Position numbers and translations under genes: made by a program. From Biscogniauxia marginata (lineage: Eukaryota > Ascomycota > Sordariomycetes > Xylariales > Xylariaceae), in contig MU404066.1 of assembly GCA_022695795.1 (NCBI GenBank), positions 248,001-312,000 on the forward strand: a stretch of DNA of 64,000 nt, in the 5' to 3' direction. The notes beneath the pieces are model-generated. The model saw nothing but the letters and a program-made list of their open reading frames with translations, did no database searches and was not told where the DNA came from. Positions within the stretch are counted from its first letter, which is position 1, and the number at the start of each line of letters is the position of its first letter. Below, piece by piece: positions 34,458 to 47,431 of this stretch.

Positions 34458-36992
34458 GGTTGCGCTCTCTGTGGTAGTGAAGGGGTTGCGCTCGATGAAG
34501 TTCCAGGGAAGTCGTCGGGTCTGAAGGAAGAATCGGCTACAGGCGGCGTAGAACCTAGAATCTATGCGAGTATGCGACTCAGTTTAGGGATGGCTAGTTA
34601 TATAGATCACATGCAGGGAGGGGGGAAACCAAACAGCTACGAACCTTTGTGTTCAGTGGTGAGACCAGAGAGACCCAGGCAAACACAGCAAGTCTTGCGA
34701 GGGAAAACAACGCAAGAAACGCTAAGACAAGCAGAAGAAGATGTCACTAGAAACCGGAGTTGGTCTTGTGTCCCGGCGGGCGGGGGAGAAGACGATGGTG
34801 GTGTCAAAGAGAAGTGACTGGATAGGGAGATCCAGGAAGATGTTGGCGGAGGTTCCGGGTGGAAAGTTTGGAAGCGGGTCGGAGAAGTGAGGAGCAGAGG
34901 AAGGAGAGGAGAGGCGAGAGGAGGGGAGATGTGGATAGAAGAGGGACGCGATGGCGCGTTTTATATTCAGAGGGAGGGCAGAGTAAAATGATGGCTTAGC
35001 TCTGGGATCAGATGCTCAATCTTGAACAAGAGATCGGTGGAGGGACAGGGTTCGGGCAGGTATTGCTGAAGATTAGGTTCGGGTGTGTATTATCACGCAA
35101 ACGTGGTGGCGACGCGAGACAAGTCTCTGGGGTTGGGATGGGGTGTGGGATGGGATAGGAATTTTGCCGTGCGAAGGCCCTTTCTTGAAATTCAGGTGGT
35201 GTCCAGGACCAAAAAAAAGTTGGGCTCCATTGAATTGAAAATCGTGAAATAATTGGGGGGTGGAGGTAGGTTGCCGGATATTTCTCGGTACTTTTCTTCC
35301 GATCTTCCTAGCGTTCCATATGAGGTAAGCATCGATTACGTCGTTCGGCCCGCCGCATCTGTGCATAAACTCCATGTACAAGATACCTCGTACATATTAA
35401 TCTTACTGTACCTACGTGACCTTACATAGTACAGGTTTCATATATAACTCATCACGACAGCGACAAAATAGTCTGCAGACTCGACTCTTTTCTTTTTTCC
35501 CCCTGAGTTCTAGAATACGTTGGCTACATTTTTTATACGCCCCGTGTGTATCGTTGTACAGAATATTCCCCGCTGTTTAATTCTTTTTCTCATGCGCATA
35601 CGCTCATGTAAGTCTAAGTCCGCCATCTGTGGTATGCTATGGTATCCAAATACCGGTCATTCATATAACAACTTTGACAAACCAAAGAAAAAGAAATTTT
35701 AACCAACCAACATCATCGCCATCACCGGGCTGTTGTGACAAGTTGTTGTTTTACTTTGAACATATTTCACTAGACCTGAGTAACACTAAGCTCAACCCTC
35801 GGTGTATAGATTATTCAATACCACCATATCAACGATGTTTTTAGGAATATAAATACTTCGATTCTAAGTATTTTAGCGCTCGTCGGGTCGCTTCTAATAT
35901 AACAATAGCATATTTTGCTTACCCCGTGCTGTGGCCGGGTACGCTGTGGTACGGGACAACGGCCGGCTATCAGATAGACTGCCGAGCGAAGTCAGTCTAT
36001 TTTTGATATGGCAGTACACATGAAGAAGCAACTCTGTATTATCTCCCGCCTTTGTAGTTACAGAAAATCTCATTCAAATTAACGATTTCTTTTTTTTATC
36101 TTACTGGTGGCGGTGAATTATTTGTCTGCAGCAAAACGTTAGGCTCTCTGTACACTGTTAAAGCAAACTTTAAGTAAGACGACATATTTTTTACATGTAT
36201 GCTTCTAAAGAAAGGCGGAAGAGAAAAAGAAAAAGAGGTCTCAAAACACAGGCCTATACTCAAAACCATGAGTAAAAGAGGCAGAATTACTTGTCCGGCT
36301 TGGTACATTTTCTGTTGTAGTGAAATGATGTGTAAAGTAGCCAGCTAGATGGCACTTTGCAGTTTACTAATATTCGATGGTAAACCAACTAACGACTAGA
36401 GGGGGTTTCGTTACTGCCGGTTTTGTTAAAAGCATTACATACCTGTTACACATCTATATGCACTAATGTGATCCGGCAAACACCCACGACGAATCAAAAA
36501 AATAGAAGGGAACTTCAAGTTGAATTCGAAACTCGGAAGGCAAGATGAACTGTTTGCAGGGGGGGGGCAATCAAAAGGCAGTAACACCTAGGACAAGGCA
36601 AAGATACGTACTCCCCAATTTCAACAACTAGAACCTTACCTAAACACATCACTATTCACTGGTAAGCACCTACATAACCTTACCTACCTTGGGTCGGCAG
36701 TAGACAGATCCATCTCCCATCCCCAGACATCCCACCCAGTAGAAGAATCCGATTTGTTGTTTCCCCCCCCCCCCCCCACCCCCTTCTCAACTAACACATA
36801 ACTTATTACCTATTATTAGGTACGGCCGAGGATGCGCAGCATGTGACAGTCATCTACCTACTTACACACCTGTTCTAACCTACCTTGCAGGGCTACATGT
36901 CTACCAACTCGCCAAGCCTTCCTTGCTCTCGCCCTACCTAGCCTAGTATCGGTCCACATACGGGGAAAAGGAAAAAAGAGAGAAAGAAAACA
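34458..36992. other. Intergenic, no gene seen
   Basis: Starts with the G3BP-like promoter and leader, GA-rich on the plus strand at 34870-34940. Nothing else is supported. A C-run of 16 or more sits at 36764-36779, and TACCTA motifs at 36640-36690 and 36855-36945 precede the next gene. Confidence 0.45.
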
Positions 36993-37805
36993 ATGACCAT
37001 CTGCGGCGGTTCGGATTGGCCGTTCTGTCCGCAGGCGGGTCTCCCTAACGGGTTTTGCTGCGCGTCCAACACGACGTGCATCGCGCTGGCTGGCAATACG
37101 ACGGCGCTCTGCTGCCCCGGGGGAAGTAACTGCGAGCGCATCAGCCCCATCACCTGCAACCTCACGCTACAGGACCCGACGACGGATACAGGCCACCCGG
37201 AGATCCAGACTTCGGAGCTCCGGGGCCCGCTGCCGGCTTGCGGTACTGGGTGTTGTCCCTGGGGTTATTCGTGCATAGATGACGGCGACACCTGCTTGAT
37301 GGACTGGGACCAGTCTAAGGCACCACATAGCGATGATGACGACGCTGGCAACGACGGTGATGATGGTGAGGAGTCTTCTGGCCAGACTTCCTCGCTAACG
37401 TCATCTCGCGGCTCTTCTACAACCACGTCCTCTACCTCACCACTCGCTCTTACTACTTCATCCACAATAGCCGCGACTTCGTCCGTCTCTTCGCAAGGGG
37501 GTAGCCTCGAGGTAGTACCAACCGGCCAATCCAGCCAGGAGACCGGGACGTCGAGCGCAGTCATCAGCACTCCCGAGATAATAGGCATAGCCGTCGGTGG
37601 CTTCCTCGGGTTCGCCCTCGTCAGTATCATCTGCTACCTGGTGATCCGGCTTCGGCAAGCTAAGAAAGTGACTAAGGACGATGGCACAACGGGTGGGAGC
37701 GGTGGAGGGGCGGCCACACAGGAAGTGTCGAGTATCGTTGTCTACGAGCCGAAACCCGAACTCGAAAATACCCAGATTGCGCGCCCGGTACACGAGATGG
37801 CCTGA
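36993..37805 (+). CDS. Cysteine-rich single-pass membrane protein, Ser/Thr-rich stalk
   Basis: One exon of 270 residues. The first ~105 residues hold paired cysteines (FCPQAGLPNGFCC, TALCCPGGSNCERI, CGTGCCPWGYSC) and N-glycosylation sequons (NTT, NLT), pointing to an outside location. An acidic Asp/Gly patch and a Ser/Thr-rich stalk (about 125-185) follow. One membrane segment comes next, IGIAVGGFLGFALVSIICYL (about 196-215), then a short basic then acidic cytosolic tail. No N-terminal signal peptide is visible; the single helix may serve as a reverse anchor. The plan resembles fungal wall-stress sensors, but I cannot name a function. The start is the first ATG, with A at -3. Confidence 0.85.
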   Translation: MTICGGSDWPFCPQAGLPNGFCCASNTTCIALAGNTTALCCPGGSNCERISPITCNLTLQDPTTDTGHPEIQTSELRGPLPACGTGCCPWGYSCIDDGDTCLMDWDQSKAPHSDDDDAGNDGDDGEESSGQTSSLTSSRGSSTTTSSTSPLALTTSSTIAATSSVSSQGGSLEVVPTGQSSQETGTSSAVISTPEIIGIAVGGFLGFALVSIICYLVIRLRQAKKVTKDDGTTGGSGGGAATQEVSSIVVYEPKPELENTQIARPVHEMA

Positions 37806-40372
37806 TAAGACACGTGTAGGCCCATCGGGCTATGTATCTGGAACTATTACAAGTTAGGGGAAAGCCTGCTTGTTGTAAACGGTACGGTTCGGCAATCTTA
37901 CCTCTATAAGGGTGCGCCTTGGGGATGTTCCATGCTAATAAAGAGTCACTCATGCTAGTCAGGCCTTATATGTGGTTGGTTGTCTGAGTAATCATTCTCA
38001 AGAGCTCCTCGGTGGATTCGTTAAAGGTCGTAACCCCGGCCGACAAGACAGCTATCTCCGCCTAACTGCACGAGCACTAAATCCAAGGTAGAGTTCGAAC
38101 TCGAGGGCAGCGGCGGTGAAGAAGCAATTATACTGTTCGTCCTGTTATGGGCTTATACGGAAGTGTGAGAGGGGCCACGCCGGAAGGTAACCACTAAGTA
38201 ATCGAGTCGAGTCCATCTACCCATTCACGGTCGAATCGGCAATCTTCTAACGTCATCCCTTGATACCACAGATCATTGACCAATGAACCGCAATATTGTT
38301 TATATAATGTGGTGTACATAAAGTCGTGTTTCTCTGAATATACCGGCGAGGAAGTCTTCTGATGAGACAAGTTGTTTTTCGTTCATACCAGGTACCTAAT
38401 GTAGGAATTCTATAGCAGTGCTACCACTACAGGTAGATCACGAGGATATTAATCCAAAGTGCCAAGCACCTTGAACAGATACTCGTAGCCTCACGTTCTC
38501 GGGTCTCGTGCGGCAGGTCGCCCCACGGCCTCTTCTCCGTTATGGCTGTCCGTTTATAATCTACCTCCAAGCATAACATCGCGGATCCACTATTATATGG
38601 GAGTATGCGACGTTTATGGAGCAACTCTACGGAATATAATCGTTAAAGTGGTGGGTTAATGAGGAAGTAGCTGCACAGTCCCAATGTCATTTGTCTAAAC
38701 TCTCCAGCAACCATGGTAACCCACCCCTGTTAATCAACTTCCTATGAAACTTCCTCTAGGTGGTCGGCACAAGCAGCCTGCCCCTTGTCTAATTCGTCTT
38801 ACAATCATCGCGATGACGATGAGCACTCCAATCGGCATGTCCGGGTATCAAGATTCTAGTCTGCGGGCTAAACCCTCGGAAGAGGGTCTCCAGAGAGGGG
38901 GCATCGTCGAAGAAAGTAACGAGCTGCTACGTGATATGGTCGGAGATTCGATATCGACGAATCCGGAGATGACCGGTATGTACTACACACACAGAGAATC
39001 ACATGCGCGAGCGAGCTCAGTTGATGTCAAAGAAGAGCTACGCGGCTGGCTTCAGCAACGCGGTAGAATACATGCCGGCCAGCCCGGAGATAATCAACCA
39101 TTTGGAGGGATGACAAGGTGCATTTGAACACGGAAGGTCATGGCTCGTTCGCTGAAGCCTTGCGGTCTAGCTGTTGTCAGAAACTGAACGCAAACGACTA
39201 GACAGAGTAGAGCGTGGTAGACGTGGATACGGAATCGAGGAGGCCTGAGCGAGGAGGTTAGTAGCACGATGTGAAGTAGTCATGCGAAGGGCGCGACAGA
39301 GCTTTCCACAAATATGACTTCTGCGGGTTCATCTCCAGTGCCGGCTTCTTTCGGCTACACGTCTTCGAGAATTTAAGTCTGCTAAGGGCCTGACTCGGGT
39401 GGGTGGGTGTTAGAATTGATGAAAAAGAGCGGCGGTTGTCGCCGGCAAGAACTACGTCCTCGTTGACCTCCGCCGGATAGACTTCGAGGTTGTGTTGATT
39501 GTAGAGATAAGTAGCCGGGCCATAACGTGGGTGTTGAGCAAATATTTGTCCTTCTATCCTCTGGGAATCCAGGGGGGTCTCATCCGAGGATCGATTAACT
39601 TTGCCGGGCGCAGAGTCTTGAAGCAGCACTTCCTACTATATATACCTTGTTCAAAGAAGCAGTACTTTTTAAAGGCGTCTGGTTTTCGTCAAGGCGACCC
39701 GATTGTGCAGCCGCTCGTCTTCATCTCCATAGCTCCGACGAGAACAAGCACACAACTATATATATATACGAGATTTCGGCGAAGATCTGGGGGTAGATAT
39801 AGCCTTGCGCCCCAAGCTTGGGCATCTCAGTTCTATTGCTATCGCCTCAGCGACTTTTTTGAAGATTAATTCTCCGGCATGAAAACTGCAGTCCCAAGAT
39901 GCGGCGATAATCCTGCGAAGACCGCCGTTGATTGCGTTTTCTGATCGAAAGCTGAAAAGTGTCCTCGATCTGTGTGCGAATAAGACTCCCGTTTATAGTA
40001 ACGGAAGGGATCTTGAATAAAATGGGCCACATAGCGGCTTAAGTATTAATTATAAATAAGCCTTGCACAATCCTCCATAATTAAAGGGAGTAAAAGGTCT
40101 TTTTTTTTATACTACATTTCTGACTACAGACAGAGCATGTCCAGGGACATTAGAATAGTGTGCTTGCAAGCCCAGTGATCAGAAGCCTGTCCTGTATTGG
40201 AATCGATCATATCCGACTCATATACGGGCAGCATTACGACCTAAATTACATGTACCTCTCGCATCGTACATAAAGTCCTTGAATCCTCCACGTCAGCCTT
40301 GGCTAACGTGAACTCAGCTAAGCTACCTAACCCTGTCTCCTCAACAGAATGCATATTATGACGACCCGGCCA
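37806..40372. other. Intergenic with unassigned ORFs
   Basis: ORFs at 38744-39127 (+, 127 codons) and 39258-39629 (-, 123 codons, with GQIFAQHPRYGPATYLYNQH) are open but show no family I know, and neither has splice or start context that convinces me. They may be remnants. A perfect 12-bp palindrome, GAGTTCGAACTC, lies near 38092. Confidence 0.35.
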
Positions 40373-41506
40373 TTAACCCGTGGCATTCGAACCCTCCGGT
40401 GCCTGAGGGCCGTGCGTTGAGGAGCGCAGTGGGGGTTTGTTGGTGCAAATCTCATATATCAACTTGACCAAGTTGATTCTCCAGCTATCCAAGTCGTCGC
40501 TGGTCCACTTTCCAAGACTCCTTCCGCTAGAAAAGTCTAACGTATTGCTAGTCTTGACTTGCAATACGGCATCTTGGCTTAACACGCTAGTGACGACCCG
40601 GACTTGAAGTTGCTGCGTAATCGTAATAATGACGATGTGTCTCTTTTCAAGGTTAGTATTTCTTTTGGGGGGGGAACCAGATCTAACATTAAATTCTAAT
40701 CTTTCAAGAAACAGCAAAGATAGTACACATACCGGAGGGTTTAGAACTTGTTGTCGGTCGCTATAATAGTACTCACTATCGACATAGTCTAAATGTTGGC
40801 GGAGGAGAGCGACAGTGCAAAGAAGCTCGCCGCGGAGTATATGATTATTATTTGTAGGTATATCTTCCCAGGTATCTACAATGCAGCCGAAGTTCTCTTT
40901 TTCATGATATAACGGATACATCGGTTCCCAGCTTCGTATTTTAGGGAATATATTGTCATGACTTTTAGAATCTTGAAACCTATGTTATTTAGTATAACTC
41001 TTTTTTGTTAAGTATATAAAACCTTACATCTTATATATTGTAATTTTTGAGAAAAGCTGGTTATTCCAATTTTGTGTAAGCCAATTTAAAACACTATAAA
41101 AGTATTTTCCTAAGTCCCACTCTGACGCTGACTCTCTAAACATGGGTTTTATCGGGCGAGCTTTTTTAAGCTTTTCGATCGCATGGTTTATTTGCTGAGT
41201 ACTTCCATCATTAGACTCGTTGGCTGGATCTTGGTGAAGCTGGATGACAAGCTGGGGTCCGAATCGCTCGATGGCGCGTGCTGCTTTTTGGTGCTGTTGA
41301 TAAAATTGTCTGGTATTTAAGGCGATGTCTTCATTGAGGCGGTTGATATCCAGGACTTCAGGGCCATCGGGTTGGAGAACTTTGTAGGCAATATGGAGCT
41401 GAAAATAAGGCACTTCACTTTCTAAAAGAAGTATTTGCCTTCTAAGCGGCATCACCTTCGTCTCGCTAGACGACTGTGCTTGAGTGTTGGGCGTTGTAGT
41501 ACTCAT
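40373..41506 (-). CDS. Hypothetical protein, no family recognised
   Basis: Two open stretches join through a short intron (41027-40980, GTAAGG..TACTAAATAAC..TAG) that keeps the frame (KM|FQDSKSHDNIF). A second, 90-bp intron is likely at 40732-40643 (GTATGT..CTAACC..AAG); it is a multiple of three, so the frame is open either way. The spliced product is 331 residues, from exons 41506-41028, 40979-40733 and 40642-40373. The N-terminus is Ser/Thr/Gln-rich; then come helical, charged segments (LNEDIALNTRQFYQQHQKAA, INHAIEKLKKARPIK). A Trp-rich part reads SEWDLGKYFYSVLNWLTQNW. No motif identifies a function. It stands alone in a repeat-bearing, gene-poor stretch, which fits an accessory gene. Confidence 0.6.
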
Positions 41507-41633
41507 GACTGATGGGGACTCTTGATGAGTGTAGGCTGAACACGAGGATTGTGAGTTGAGGAGGGCGATTCGAACCTAGGTATATATGTGTTTTCATTTT
41601 TGGCGATTCCCCCTCGTAAAAGCGGTGCATCCA

Positions 41634-41720
41634 TTGTCCATTGTCCATTGTCTATGCACCCATTAACTACTGTCTATGCACCCATTAACTACTGTCTATG
41701 CACCTATTGTCTATTGTTTG
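41634..41720. repeat. Short tandem repeats (7-bp and 22-bp units)
   Basis: Three ATTGTCC-type heptamers at 41634-41651 lead into two full copies and one partial copy of a 22-bp unit, TCTATGCACCCATTAACTACTG (shown in the sequence at 41651, 41673 and 41695). They sit just upstream of the orphan gene. No CRISPR-like spacer pattern exists. Confidence 0.85.
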
Positions 41721-44700
41721 TCCATAGTTTAAAGGTAGGTTAATAGTATCAGCCGGCGCTAATTATTTTGCTATTGTTGGCAGCCCACAAGCTCAACAAC
41801 CTTATTCGAGGCTACAGACGTTCTGGAAGAGTGCCAAAGGTGGGGGCCGCCTGTTACCGTGGGCACGGTACCCACATATATGATGTCCCCATTAGGACAA
41901 CTTAGAACCTACCTAGTTCTCCATCAATACAACAACCTTGTCTCGTCTAACCGGGGTATCATGTCAAAAAAGGTTCGAGAAAGCTTTCTTTTTTGGTGTC
42001 GATGCTACTAGGGTTCCTTGATAGGTAGGGCTTGGATCGGGGTGGAGGGGGATGGCGGAAACACCAGGATCTCGGGTTTTATAAAATTTCCGTCCGTTAT
42101 TGTCGCACCTCCAAAACGTGAGAATTTCCCGAGCGGCGAGGGGGGGAGGGGAGAGGGGATGGGGAAGGAAAAAAAAGGAGTCGAGTTAAAGTGTAGGTTA
42201 GGTAGAGTGATCAAGGAGAAGGGGGAATGGTTGCACCGAGGCGAACAAGTAAGTGAAGTATCCATTCTGCTCGTCGATTCTTTGGTACCTATCCCATCCC
42301 ATCCTGTCCTACCATATGTAAGGGCGGGAACGTCAAAAGGAGGTCGGTCATGCATGTGCCTTGCCCTGCCCTGCCCTTACTTCACTTATACTAAGTAACG
42401 TTCGTGGGGCGACGTTCTGCGGGATCGTCAATGCATAATCTGGACCTGGGCAGGTAGTCCAGCCCGTAGGTTGTAGTGTAGCGAATAATAATAAGGGCGG
42501 GAGGCGCAGCAAGCGCTCGATTCGAAACCAAAACGCTCTTCGATCGAAAACTTGACATGATGTGTGTTTCGGGTTAAGCGATATGTTTTTCTTTTTTTCC
42601 CAGTTGTTCCAACTCTCGGGATCGCCTGTTCACTCTTCTAGACCTTCTTCGCCTTGTGGTGCGTGCTGGTGTATCCATCCATCTATCTCGCTGGGACGGG
42701 AAAGAGGTCTTACACGGAGAGATGGAGATAGAGAGAGGACTAATATAGCTCAAGTGTTCGTGGGTCACATCTCTTTTGGCGACTAGACGAAGGATTGCTG
42801 TGTAGTTTTTGCGCCGTGGGGGACACAGATTTAGTTCTATGGACTGCGAAGAAGTAAGAAGCTGTCGTTGGTTGATGGGTTTCTTATAGATATCATTATG
42901 TCATTAGTTAACTGTCGATGCGGAGTGGATGTTCAGTTAGTGATGATTAGGTACATACATCAATAAGCTAAGTACGTAAGTGGAGACCTCATTCACCTCA
43001 TGTACCTTAGGAGGTAGGTAGGTATTATAGGAGGTACGTATTTATCTTAGTGTAGAGTCGGGTAGTTATCATTAAATAGTAACCCCCACGGACCTAACAT
43101 TCAGTATTGAAACAGATACCAACTTTGTTTATGTCTATTAACACGAAATATCATTAATTTCGAGACCTTTAAAGTAAATTGCAAAATAGGATTTTAAGCT
43201 CTCCTCATTATTTTATACTGTTTCCCTCTGTGTAGTAGTTTACACTTTATTATATGAAGAGATAAATGAACGTACATGATGATTTGAGGTACCTATTGAT
43301 TGGTATTTGAATTCTTGTGTCAGGGGTCTGGTGGCAGAGCCCCTCGTTGTCCCACTCAATGTCCTCCCTCGAGCGCACAGTACATGAAGTTTATCAGTCG
43401 AGTATGTAACAAGATGGCCCCTATACCGGAAGGAGTCTTCCGAAATAGTGACTAGTTGAAAGCCGACTTCTGCCCGTGCGTTTTTTTCTCTCTCTCTCTT
43501 TAGTTATTCCCACACCTTCTTTCGTCTCTTAATTATTTGGGGGCCACACAAGTTTAAGGTTACCGCATACAAATATTGCGTACCTAGAGATTATATATAC
43601 TGTACCTCAACTATATCGAAAGAATGATCAACCGGGAAACTCTTAACTCATGCATGTCTGGGATTGATCTACATTGAGCTATAGTAAAACAATCGCGTTG
43701 CCGCCAAGATTGAAGTGCTTATAAGATATACCGCAGTGGTATTACTCCGAACATCCCAGGTATACTGGACTTAGACTGTCACAACCAAAAAAGTGGACAT
43801 TGGTAATACAGAAGCGCGATAAATTTACCTGCTTCTTGTCGAGTCGAGCATCCAGCGGCGCAGCAGTGGTATCCGCATACCGGGAATTAAAAATACATGT
43901 ACAAGTTCGTGTAATCTAACGGGAGTCACGACACTTTATTCATATGCGTGTAGTATGCCTCTATGTGCAGCCCGCCTAGGCTAAAGTCCGTTAACATCTA
44001 GGTAGATGTCCATAGGTGTCGTCAACATGGTAACAAGCCCATATAAAATTGCGACATCTGCATATAAGGAACGAGATATAATAATGATCTTTGAATATAC
44101 TTCTATATTATTTCTCCGATAATGTATTATTGATACACGTATAGCGTGTTAGTGAAGAACCCCTCCCCCATCTAGCAGTTTTATATAGGCGAATAATCAG
44201 ATAGCGCCGGCTTGGCAGAAATAGTGTACAACTCCTACATGTAGGACCTGTCAATTGTGGGAACTATGGGCCAAGTTTGATACAAGTATAACTAGTTCAG
44301 AGTGAAGCGATTGTATGATAAAACACGTCAACGAACCCCTCGTCCCTTGCCCCCTGCTGCCCCTGCTGCCATTCACGATACCGCATCCTTGTTCTAGGGT
44401 GAAGGAAGAAGAAAGCGGGGAAGTTCCCGGCTGGCGAATGCGAACTAGGAATCTTCTTGAGGAGTTTATATTGTATTCTATTCCTATTTTGTTTTTGCAT
44501 TTTTACATTTTTCTTTTTGGATGTCAGCGCCGCCCTACCTAGTAACCACACCCCCCCCCCCCCCCCCCTTTCCCTTTTCTCTCCGAGATCCCTACCCTCA
44601 GAGAGAACGTACATACATATATACCCTGGTTAGATGCAGTTTGTCGTGACTCCATAGCGGCTAACACATCCGATCCTCCCCCCACAGACTGAGGTACCCT

Positions 44701-45375
44701 TACCCTACATACAGTACATGCCTGCCCTCACTTTCCTAACCGTCTGGTGTCTCTTCTTCCCATATTCGACTCTCGTCAACCTCGGCTCACAATAGAAGAC
44801 AAAAGACGAAGACTCTAGACTCTGGGTAGCTGGTTTATTTATCAGCTTGGTGGCTTTTCATCATCTCACCCGCAGCCTACCGGAAGTGGGAAGCCGCTTG
44901 TGCTCATTTATATATATATACCTACTGATCCCGAATTCCCGAAAGCCTGTGCTTATCCAATCTAACCCATCCCACGGACAAATATAGCTACCCACGCTTT
45001 TCGTGCAAGATCTCATCTCGACCGGTCCTGTAAGAAGATTATTCTAGCGGCGGGTACAGATACGGAGCCAGATTTTTTTTTTTAATAGCTCGAGACTTGG
45101 TTGGAGGAGGAGGAGGATCTAAGCCGGCCAGGCCCGTCCCCGTCCCCGTCGCCATGACCGTTCCTGGGTCTTCCCCGCGATCTCAACGAACTGCTTTCCG
45201 CTTTTGACCGCCGATACAATAGCGGCCCTCTAGTGCTCGACGAGTCTTGTGGAGGGCACAGGGTCTCCTGCGCACAACTGACCCAGAATACTCTGCCCAA
45301 CGGATCATCCCGATTTGTTGGCTTGACATCTCGCATTCATCAACGCGTAATCCGTCTGGCCGGCTTCCTAGCGCC
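41721..45375. other. Gene-poor intergenic region
   Basis: About 3.6 kb with no supported gene. It includes GGAGGTAGGTAGGTATTATAGG near 43010, an 18-base C-run at 44551-44569, and AT-rich patches at 43130-43270 and 44050-44130. The last ~600 bases should contain the transcription-factor promoter and leader. Confidence 0.45.
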
Positions 45376-47431
45376 ATGGTCTATTGCGGCAAGGCGTCTC
45401 AAGGCTGCCAGAGCTGTCGGACTCGACGTATAAAAGTGTGTAACCACCTGCTTTCACTTCGCTCCTATATCCTTGGTCAATCTCTCCGCTCGCATAGGGC
45501 TCCATGTCGATTAATCTTCTCCACTCTCTTGCTTGCTTACCATGTACCTGGCATCGGCATACGTCTAAAGACTCGGGCTGGTAATACCAACCAGGGCCGG
45601 TCACCAGGGATGTGGCTTATATGTCCTCCTTGTGTGCTTGACATGGCGATTACCCCGCGAGGAATATGAAATATCGAACATGACTAACAGTGCCTTTGCC
45701 AAATCAAGTGCGATAAGAAACGACCAGAATGCTCCCAATGCATCCGCGTGGGCAAGAAGTGCCCCGGATATCGAGATCAGCTATCTCTGATGTTCCGGGA
45801 TGAAAGCACTAAGGTCATCCAAAAAGCCCACGCGCAATGGGGTACCTCGGGATCTCCCGCTGACGGCAGGCAGGGCTCTACCTCGAGCTCTGATACAGCC
45901 TCGCCGCCCAGCGAAGCCTCGCACTCGTCGGCCTCCGTCTCAGCTCCGGCCGCCGAGACCCCATCATCGCGCACCGCCGCGTTATCCCGCCAGGTGGTCG
46001 CTTCGAAGGTACCTCGAAGGGTAGAACCCACTCTGGAGCAGCGCGGGTTCCAGTTCTACCTCGATCGTTATCTTCTGAATCACCCCGACTCCCCGAAGAC
46101 GGTAACCGAGATAGCAGACCACTTATCTAGCGACGCCGCGCAGAATGTCATGGTAGCCGTGGGACTTGCGGGCATGTCTAACCTGCTAGGGAATAAGAGC
46201 ATGAGCTTGGTATCACGCTCCAAGTATGTTATGGCTCTGAAGCAGGTCGGGCAGGCCATCGCTACCGGTAGCAACGATTGGTCGCACGTCGCGGGCCCGG
46301 TACGATCTATCGTGACACTCGCCATGTTCGAGGTACGCACCGTCACCTTAATATCTAGTGCAATGACGAGCCATGCTCACTATGTACCTATAGGTCGTCC
46401 AGGGTAAAGGTTCGCAGATGACGGCCGGTTCGGCCAACATGCATATTAATGGTGCCCTCGCTCTGTTCCGTACTGTGCTACCAATTAAAAATGCCCCCAA
46501 CAACGGTGCTCGTGGGGTGTTGCAGTTGAGTTACGCCATGGTATGTGCCATCTTCGTTTTCTATACCCTCTCTTTCTCTCTATATTTCATCTACTGACGG
46601 CATTTACTGTAGTTCATCCCCTCGCAGCTGACCGACACACCCTTGCCGCCGGCATTCTTCGAATGCCTCAAGATCTGCAAGAATCTACTGCGAGGTACTC
46701 CGGAGACTTGCTGCGTTGACCTGGCATTATGTATAGCCCGCCTTATCCAGCTTCTAGATAAAACCAAGCACACGGTCCTCTCGGATGACCAGCCCTCCAC
46801 GGATGATATACTGCAGCAGCTCCTGCTCCTGGAGAGCTCATTCGATGAATTAGAGCCGCGTATGTACAGGGCGTATCCATACACGGAGCACCAGGGCGGA
46901 GATTATCCACGGGAGGCCGTATTTCGCGGGAAATGGCATTCGTACACAGAAATATGGGGCGCGCGGTTGTGGAATCACTGGCGGTGGGCGCGTATCCTCC
47001 TAAACGAGGACGTCATCAAGCTCATGACGAACTATCCCATCTCGAGCAGCCGATGCATGTCCCCGGCGCGGAAGGTGCAATGCTACGCGGTCGTGGAGAA
47101 GATGGCGGAGGACACGCTGGTCAGCACGCCGGCGCACTGGCACCACCCGGTCCTCGACAAGGAGACGTCCCGCAAGTTCGAGACTGTCGGCAAGACGGGC
47201 GGCGGCGCCGTCGGGCTGCCCACGCTCCTCTGGCACCTCGTCGTCGCCGGGTGCGGCTCCAACGTGGCCCCCGAGTTCTGGACCTGGGCCCACGAGACCC
47301 TGCTCGTCGTCTGGAAGGCCATGGGCATGCACCACGCCCTCTCGCTTGCCGAGTACATGGAGGAGCACCGCACCAGGCTGCAGAAGGCGGCCCTCGCGCA
47401 GGCCCCCGTCAAGGTCGAGAACGACGCGTGA
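45376..47431 (+). CDS. Zn(II)2Cys6 fungal transcription factor
   Basis: Four exons, 45376-45435, 45709-46332, 46394-46540 and 46613-47431, with introns of 273, 61 and 72 bp, encode 549 residues. The zinc cluster near the N-terminus is complete: Cys11, Cys14, Cys21, Cys28, Cys31 and Cys37 (CQSCRTRRIK joined to CDKKRPECSQC, then KKCPGY). The first intron cuts the cluster between Lys20 and Cys21, a common place in this class. A Ser/Ala/Pro-rich linker follows, then a helical regulatory region from about residue 110 (FQFYLDRYLLNHPDSPKTV, YVMALKQVGQAIATG). Such proteins bind CGG half-sites in the nucleus. The target is unknown. No biosynthetic cluster lies next to it here, so cluster regulation is not suggested. 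Confidence 0.93.

Noticed and set aside
38085..38110. Possible tRNA T-loop (GTTCGAAC)
   Set aside because: It is a simple 12-bp palindrome; I could not fit acceptor, D or anticodon arms around it.
41634..41720. CRISPR-like repeat
   Set aside because: Units are contiguous with no spacers and the genome is eukaryotic.
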